NCBI GenBank assembly: GCA_019828545.1
Contig: JACVRA010000171.1
Coordinates: 310,001 to 374,000 of the forward strand
Length of the DNA stretch: 64,000 nt
Reading direction: 5' to 3'
DNA from: Paracamarosporium sp. OC-R06-R3
Taxonomy: Eukaryota; Ascomycota; Dothideomycetes; Pleosporales; Didymosphaeriaceae
In this document: positions 58,064 through 64,000 of the stretch, in pieces
How positions within the stretch are numbered: position 1 is the first letter of the stretch
How the letters are laid out: every line of letters starts with the position of its first letter
The notes under the pieces: generated by a model
Database searches by the model: none
What the model saw: only the letters and a program-made list of their open reading frames with translations
What the model was told of the DNA's origin: nothing
Position numbers and translations under genes: made by a program

Positions 58064-58688
58064 AGTATATGATGTGTTGTGAGCAATGTAAAGGGAAGCG
58101 TACGGACGGCCGCACGAAACAGCCTGTATCAGACAACGTTGATTAGTGGCACACTGGTGCGAGAGTGTTGACAGGTCCGATACGATGATAAGGCGACTGG
58201 AAGAGGTGGGTCCGATATACGTAGGTCCCTTCCTAGGCTAGCTGATCCTGCGGGTTCTAACTTCCGAATCGAGACAGATACGGCGCGTTAGTTCATGGTG
58301 AATCGCCCTATCGATGTAATTGACGAGGTGCCCGTTGAACGTTGGCTGGACAGTTCCGACAGTGGCAACGGTGCCGTTGTACAAAGCTTAATTCTGGAAC
58401 TGCTAAAGGGTAAAGTTTACCTTTACGAAGGAAGATAAATTTCTCTGCACGCGCCAACGCCCGGCGTGTAGTTTTACCGAGACTGCGGGGTCGAGCCGAG
58501 TTAGTGTGAAGCCCCCATCGTCATGGAAAGGTCTGATGTCTTCGTAGCTCATGCGACATGTGGGGGCTCACTGGCGTTAGCTTCGTTCTGGGATTTAAAG
58601 CCTGGTCTCTGCGTGTAACGCTGTCATGTCCGAGACAGAACTCGTCCAAATTTATTGCTTGCAGGCACAGAACTGTTGATGCGCAGAT
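58064..58688. promoter_or_regulatory. Divergent MFS/amidase promoter with GATA-type sites
   Basis: 625 bp between divergent start codons. HGATAR sites, the target of nitrogen regulators of the AreA/Nit2 type, occur at 58196-58201 (TGATAA), 58308-58313 (CGATAG on minus) and 58433-58438 (AGATAA). A perfect palindrome GGTAAA-G-TTTACC lies at 58409-58421. Regulation by nitrogen source is inferred. Confidence 0.5.
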
Positions 58689-60714
58689 ATGACGTCCTCA
58701 AAGCAAACATGGGAAAGGATCGCTGCCAATAAGAGGTTGGCCCTTGCCGAACAGATACCGCTTGAATACCGCATTCCGCAGCAATTGTTCCCCCCTGATG
58801 ATCAGCTTGACGTGACTACGTTTCCGCAAGAGTCTGGATGGTTCGACAAGAAGGAGTTGGAGATTACAGACAGCAGTGCGACGCATATTCTGAAGAAGAT
58901 TGCATCAAAATCATGGAGCTCCGAAGAGGTTACACGGGCATTTTGCAAGCGCGCCGCGGCAGCACAGCAGCTGGTACGAATTGAGCTGCGCGTCCTGCGG
59001 GTTATTGACGCTGATGAGCACTCCTAGACGAACTGTTTGACCGACTTTTTCCCCACCGAAGCTATCAGTATCGCAAAGTCGCTCGACGAACATCTACAAA
59101 AGACCGGAAAGCTTGTTGGGCCTCTCCATGGCCTCCCAGTCTCGTTGAAAGATAATTTCAACGTCGTTGGAAAAGACAGTACTGTCGGGTTTGCTTCCTT
59201 GGTCGACCAACCAGCGGCATACAATTCTACCCTAGTTGAGCTTCTAGAAAAGTTAGGAGCCGTACGATACTGTAAAACGAATGTGCCAACAGCAATGATG
59301 ATCGTACGTGAAATTTTGACGATGAAGAAGACTGAAGCGGCTAACCGGTGAAAGGCCGAATCGGTAAATAATGTATTCGGACGGACAGTGAACCCACGAA
59401 ATCGAAAGCTGACATCAGGAGGTTCAAGCGGAGGCGAATCTGCTTTAATATCGTTCGGTGGAAGTGTGTTGGGAGTTGGGACTGATATTGTATGTCGAAT
59501 CTTGACTGACTGAAAATGGCATCTAACTACGAATGCAGGGTGGCAGTCTTCGTATTCCTGCAGCTTGCACAGGCATCTTCACTCTCCGGCCTTCTTTTGG
59601 AAGATTTACGACCCAAAACTGTCGCTCCGGACTCGCAGGCCAAGAGGCAGTCATGAGTGTCAATGGTCCGATGGCGAAAAGATTGGAAGATATCGTCTTA
59701 TACTGCAAAGCTATAGTCGATGCGCAGCCATGGCTCGTGGACCCAAAATGTCTTTCTATACCGTGGAGACCAGTAGAACGTAAAAGCAAGCTAAAAATCG
59801 CGGTCTTGTGGAACGACGGTATCGTCCTACCGACTCCGCCGGTGGCAAGAGCACTGAAAGAGACGGTTGAGAAATTACAGGCGGCAGGACACGAGATCGT
59901 TGGGAATTGGGACCCGGTCCAGCATTCTAAAGCTGTGGACCTTCTGGTGAGCGGTCTCCATGCTTCGTGAGCCTAATTTACTGACATCGATGGCTAGGCC
60001 CGTATGTTTGTCGCTGACGGTGGAAAGAGCGTGAGGGCACTGCTAGCACCAACTGAGGAGCCGTGGCGCCCCGAAATGCGGAACTATTCGGAGGCAGCTG
60101 AGCTTGGGACATACGACATGTGGCAGCTCCATCTGGAGCGATCTGAGCTACAGAAAAAGTATCTGGAGCAATGGATGTCTTATGATGGTCTTGATGCTAT
60201 ACTGGGTGAGTACTGTGATAACCGTGGAAGGTATGGTAAAGCGACTGACAAAGATGAATACAGCACCGACAAGTCCCTATTCAACTGTCGCACACGGCGA
60301 CTTTGAATATGTGGGCTACACCGGCGTATTCAATGTCGTTGATTATTCAGCCGTATCTTTTCCTTGCGGGGTCACTGTCGACAGGGAAAAGGATCGCCCT
60401 TCGATCCATGATCACTTGAGCGATATCTGTAAAAGTGTACACGCGAAGTGTAAGCTGAGGTCCTGAACATCTTTTGATATTCCACAGCTGACGTTTATTA
60501 GACAATCCAGAGGCAGTCCACGGCATGCCTGTTAGCTTGCAGTAAGCCTATCATCATCACATAGGAGTGTATACATTTCACTAATCCTTTCTCTAGGCTT
60601 GTAGCGAAAAGACTTGAGGAAGAGAAGGTTCTCGCAATGACAGAAACGGTCCTTCAAGCTATACACCCCTCTATGATGTCATCCTTGATCTCGAAGATCA
60701 AAGCTAAAATCTGA
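58689..60714 (+). CDS. Amidase (amidase-signature family)
   Basis: Eight exons: 58689-58973, 59028-59303, 59355-59489, 59539-59946, 59998-60205, 60264-60449, 60502-60541 and 60597-60714; 551 aa. The catalytic Ser-cisSer-Lys triad is present: Lys in LPVSLKDNF, and the two Ser in LTSGGSSGGESAL and GTDIGGSLRIP. The intron between exons 3 and 4 falls inside GTDI|GGS. FTLRPSFGRF, SVNGPMAKRLED and VDYSAVSFPCG are further family blocks. Family knowledge: hydrolyses amides to carboxylate and ammonia; fungal acetamidase AmdS is a member of this length. The gene has a complete set of good junctions and looks functional. It shares a promoter with a Dal5-type permease and ends 25 bp from the convergent SGNH hydrolase. 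Confidence 0.92.
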
Positions 60715-60739
60715 TACTTAATCGTGTTTCAATACACTA

Positions 60740-61801
60740 TTAGTCACGTCTCTCTTTCTTTGCTGCATTCAATATCTCCATGTTGCTCCAAACGTAGGGC
60801 CATAGTATTTGATCCCATTTCGCGTACCCTTCTTCTGTCAAGTGCACATGATCGACTAACAACTCCTTGTCAATCAATTTACGAGCTTCTAACCACTGTA
60901 TATCTACAAAGAGTCAGCAAAATCAATATAGAAAAGACAACAAGTCATTTTGGACTTATGTCAATTAACCTAGGATCCTGTATTGACTGACAAATAACCT
61001 TCGAAACTTGCACCTGCTAATTGACTGCTTTGAGGGACGGTGGTCGGAAGATACATTCCAGAGTAAATGGAGAGACTTACAAGTACTTGGAAGGTCTTGT
61101 TCATCTTTTTCCGAATGGTTCGACAGATATTGATTGGTTTCTTGCACCACTGACTTCAGCATATCGTTGCTCTCGTCCACGATGGCGTCAGGTATATCTT
61201 TCCGGTAAAACATATCACAAGCGATAATCTTACTATTCGGAGCAATCATCATACAGGCTTCCAATAATAGGCGGTATGATTCCACGTCAGACTTGCGCAA
61301 CGGTCGCTTCGGATGAAGATTGTTAGTGCCGGAGACGAGGAGCCAAAGCTTGACATTCCCAAAGGTTTTGAGCTTATGGAAGATGCCGTTTTCATCACCA
61401 CCAAGCCGGTATAGAACGTTTTCGTTTTTGTCACCGCCGCAGCCTGCATTCCATGCCACACCTTCTTTGGCCAAACGGCCAAGCCTGGTAGACACTCCGG
61501 TGGTCTTTAGGCGTTCGAGCATGGAATTTCCGAGATATACAACTTCGATAACGGAGTTATTTGAGAAGTCTGGCCGTGAAGCAAAAGGGTCATATTGCGC
61601 GTCGCTTGATTGATCTGAGGCTGGAGTATACTCGTGGATCTCGGAATTCAAGCCAAGCCTAGCATTGAGTTCAGGAAGTTGGACTTCGAGCATGGTTTTC
61701 TCCGATCGTTCTTTCCAGGTAGATAAGGCTTTGAATTTCGCTGAGAAGATTTCCGGCGACGAACCGAGGGACGAAGAATTGGATAGAGAAGGAGTTTCCA
61801 T
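60740..61801 (-). CDS. SGNH/GDSL-type hydrolase
   Basis: Exons 61801-61081 and 60903-60740, 294 aa; the intron is unusually long for this window (177 nt). The start is the ATG at 61801 (METPSLSNSS). VVYLGNSMLERL holds the nucleophile Ser in a GNS variant of GDS; WNAGCGGDKNENV supplies the Gly block; LLVSGTNNL holds the Asn; DHVHLTEEGY in exon 2 supplies the catalytic Asp and His. This order is that of the PAF-acetylhydrolase-like SGNH group. Without the intron the frame stops at 60965 and loses the catalytic His. An unstructured N-terminal ~85 residues precede the domain. Likely an intracellular esterase of unknown substrate. Confidence 0.85.
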
Positions 61802-62704
61802 ACTCAACTTTTGTCATGAGAATTCTTTAGTTTAGATCGGATATCATAAACTTACGGGTGTACAATGCAGTGGCCCACTGCGACCAAAATTTGTACTATG
61901 GCTAGCTCAAATTTTCTAGATTATTGGGGTGTTCAGCTTTGAGATGTATGGAAGAAGGAAAAGCTGAAGGGCGGAAAGGGCGGCACGAGGGCTGGGCTGG
62001 CTGTGGCTTTGGCCCTTGTTGAGCCATTACGCGAAACTCGAAGAAAACCACACTACCCATTTATTCTCACCTGAGAACACTGTAACTCATCTTATCTTAC
62101 GCGAATGTGTCATTCAGCTATCTACGTGGCTTATCAACATGTTAAGAACTTGCTTGGTCTTTGCCAATGTCATACGTAGTAACTAGGGCGAAATTAAATA
62201 ACTCGTGGAGCTGGTAATGCGTGTCCAGAGCATGATTCGCTAATATAAATTATTATCCTTTTTTCAGATAATACCTGCTTCGCATGGTAAGAGCGAAGCG
62301 GAGCGGGAAGCAACTGCCTTGAGTTGCAAAACAATAGACCACGCGAGACGTCGCTCTCAAGGCCAATCCCGCAACACCAATTTCATTCATACCTCTCGTA
62401 TCGCCTACTTCTCAAATTCGAATTCTCTACGGCCAGCTTCCTTCCGACCTTCGCCCCGACCTTCACCCTGGCATCTAATCATCCCTTTTACCGTCCCTGA
62501 CCTGAAGCTGGCTGTTTCTCATCTCCTCGCGTTTTCTCTCATAATATGATACACACATCTTCTCACCAAGACCGACCACCGTATCGCGCTTCGAAGACGT
62601 TTACGATTGTAAGCCCAAAGCACTGTAAAACCAAGCACACACCAAGGACACGTATCTAGTCGTCTCGGAGGGCTGCTACAGCCTGGTCGTAAATAAATAC
62701 AGGA
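61802..62704. other. Divergent intergenic region
   Basis: Promoters of the SGNH hydrolase and of the last gene. No supported ORF. It includes a moderately C/T-rich leader at about 62380-62580. Confidence 0.45.
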
Positions 62705-64000
62705 ATGGCGGTAGGAATCGAGCAGCAAGACAGAAAAAAGGCCGTGAGACGCCCATACAAGGTACAACCAGGTATCAAAAGGACACAGCCCCCTTGGATT
62801 GATGGTAGGTCTTCTATAGAATCTTCGCCGTTGGTTTCGCCTCCGGGGCATGCGTCTACTCCCAGGCGCGAGGAGTCGTTGTCACCTTCATCGAGACAGC
62901 AAACAGTAGCGAATATGGACATCGCATCTGAGCCAATTGAGAGAACCAGACCTGCGGAAAGACAGGGAGAGTTGGAGGTCCGTGGTCCGTCGGTCGCGTG
63001 GTCTGTACCAACGCCAGTCGGCCCCTCAGAACCAAGGAAGAGACTTTCGATCGTACACGTACATGAACCGGGAGTTTTCTCGAATGTTAAGCCCGGAGCA
63101 GACAGTCTAGCCCCTGTTCCAGATCACCTCGAGCGTGTCGAAACACCAAATTTAATTCTTCGTTCCATCCAGCGACCTGTATATGCATCCCCTCCCAGGA
63201 TCATTCAAACTGTCCAAAAATCGCCAACCCAGCCAGTCCCCAGACCTGGCGTTTTCGAACGCCATAGCCACAAAAGACTCAGTGATGCAATTGAAGGCTT
63301 GGAAGAACTGGTTAAAGATGCTGTTATCACAGCTAATCGTACTGAGCGGTCAGAGCATGTTGAACAAATATATGCGATCATCGAAGATGCAAGCATTGCC
63401 GTCCAGGATGCGTCCACAGATCCTGCTCGACATCTGATGAGGACTTCGTCTCCATTGAAAGTCTATACGGAGGAGGTAAGTCAAATCTGTTCCGGATTGC
63501 GCACGCACCCAATATTTGTGATAGAGAAGCATATCCATACATCACTATCGAAATAGTTGTGTAACATCGAACAGAAGGAGCCAGAAACGATCGACTGGGC
63601 TTGCCGCAACGCGAAGGGTCTCAAGCATCATCATCGTTATCGATCTCGGTCATTATCCTCATCCTCGTTCTCATCTACTTCCTCAAGGTCTCACAGCAAA
63701 CGTAACATCCAACTCAGCTCTAGCAGCGACCTTCTGCAGCTACTTCCTCCTGATCCCATCGCAACAGCTTCACGAGATCATATCGACCACGTATTGCGTC
63801 CTGCCATATCTCGTTCACATTCCCGAGGTCGATCGCGCCAGCGAAGAGGCAGTTGCGAGAATTGTCGGAGACGTCAACGGCAACACCGTAGCGGGCGTAG
63901 CGATGATACAAGGCCGCGCTCATCACGTAGGCACCGCGAACATCATAGATCTTCCGACTTTGACAGATCGTTTGACGAAAACGACCTGCAAGCCGCCGGC
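62705..64000 (+). CDS. Disordered Ser/Arg-rich protein, 5' part (3' end outside window)
   Basis: Exons 62705-63475 and 63575 to the window end; the 99-nt intron has a GTAAGT donor and an ACAG acceptor and removes an early stop. The first ~160 residues are low-complexity and proline/serine-rich. SDAIEGLEELVKDAVITA is a predicted helix, and the segment around VEQIYAIIEDASIAVQD is another. The second exon has a His/Ser/Arg-rich region (KHHHRYRSRSLSSSS), LPPDPIATASRDH, then many SRSR/GRSR patterns and two cysteines (CENC). No known domain is recognised. RS-type composition could suggest nuclear or RNA-related function, but such tracts are also common in fungal disordered membrane-linked proteins. 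The frame is open to base 64000, so the C terminus is missing. Confidence 0.78.

Overview
The window reads as nuclear DNA of a filamentous ascomycete (Pezizomycotina; Dothideomycetes is my best guess, from the style of the protein families rather than from a marker gene). Genes are compact. They carry many 45-70 nt introns with GTRNGT donors and CTAAC/CTGAC-like branch sites, pyrimidine-rich 5' leaders, and AT-rich decayed stretches between gene islands. I could assemble 24 protein-coding genes; the first and last run off the window. I found no rRNA, convincing tRNA, CRISPR array or prokaryotic feature.

Layout. 0-10 kb: the end of a coiled-coil protein, an alpha-arrestin with a PPxY motif, a GMC oxidoreductase and a short-chain dehydrogenase. 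10-20 kb: a C2H2+Zn2Cys6 transcription factor; an AT-rich gap; a putative amidoligase (glutamine-synthetase-like fold) divergent from a gamma-glutamylcyclotransferase-like protein; then a coiled-coil protein divergent from an Hsp70-like ATPase. 21-26 kb: Cdc20 (APC/C activator) divergent from a kelch-BTB protein resembling Ral2. 26-37.4 kb: an 11.4 kb stretch without any gene I can support. 37.4-50.5 kb: housekeeping and secreted-protein genes, namely a Ser/Gly-rich secreted or membrane protein, PET117 divergent from V-ATPase subunit G, a Tgl2-like mitochondrial lipase, a second PPxY alpha-arrestin, an F-box protein with a damaged N-terminal frame, a peroxisomal SCP2-domain protein and a small secreted protein. 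51-62 kb: a possible catabolic cluster with a second GMC oxidoreductase, an NmrA-like protein, a Dal5-type MFS permease, an amidase and an SGNH hydrolase. 62.7 kb to the end: the 5' part of a disordered Ser/Arg-rich protein.

How genes may work together. The amidoligase/cyclotransferase pair recalls the bacterial logic in which a ligase installs a gamma-glutamyl-type amide and a cyclotransferase removes it (BtrJ/BtrG in butirosin synthesis). The neighbouring transcription factor could be its regulator; that is inference. The amidase and the Dal5-type permease share a divergent promoter with three GATA-type sites, as expected for nitrogen-regulated uptake and hydrolysis of an amide.

The most unusual structural observations are these. 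The catalytic serine motif of the lipase is encoded across four exons, including a 10-nt and a 2-nt exon. VMA10 has a first coding exon of only ATG and a 9-nt exon. The Hsp70-like gene apparently uses a GC-AG intron. A 192-bp inverted-repeat element with TA duplications (MITE) lies at 53.5 kb. All exon models are by eye and lack transcript support.
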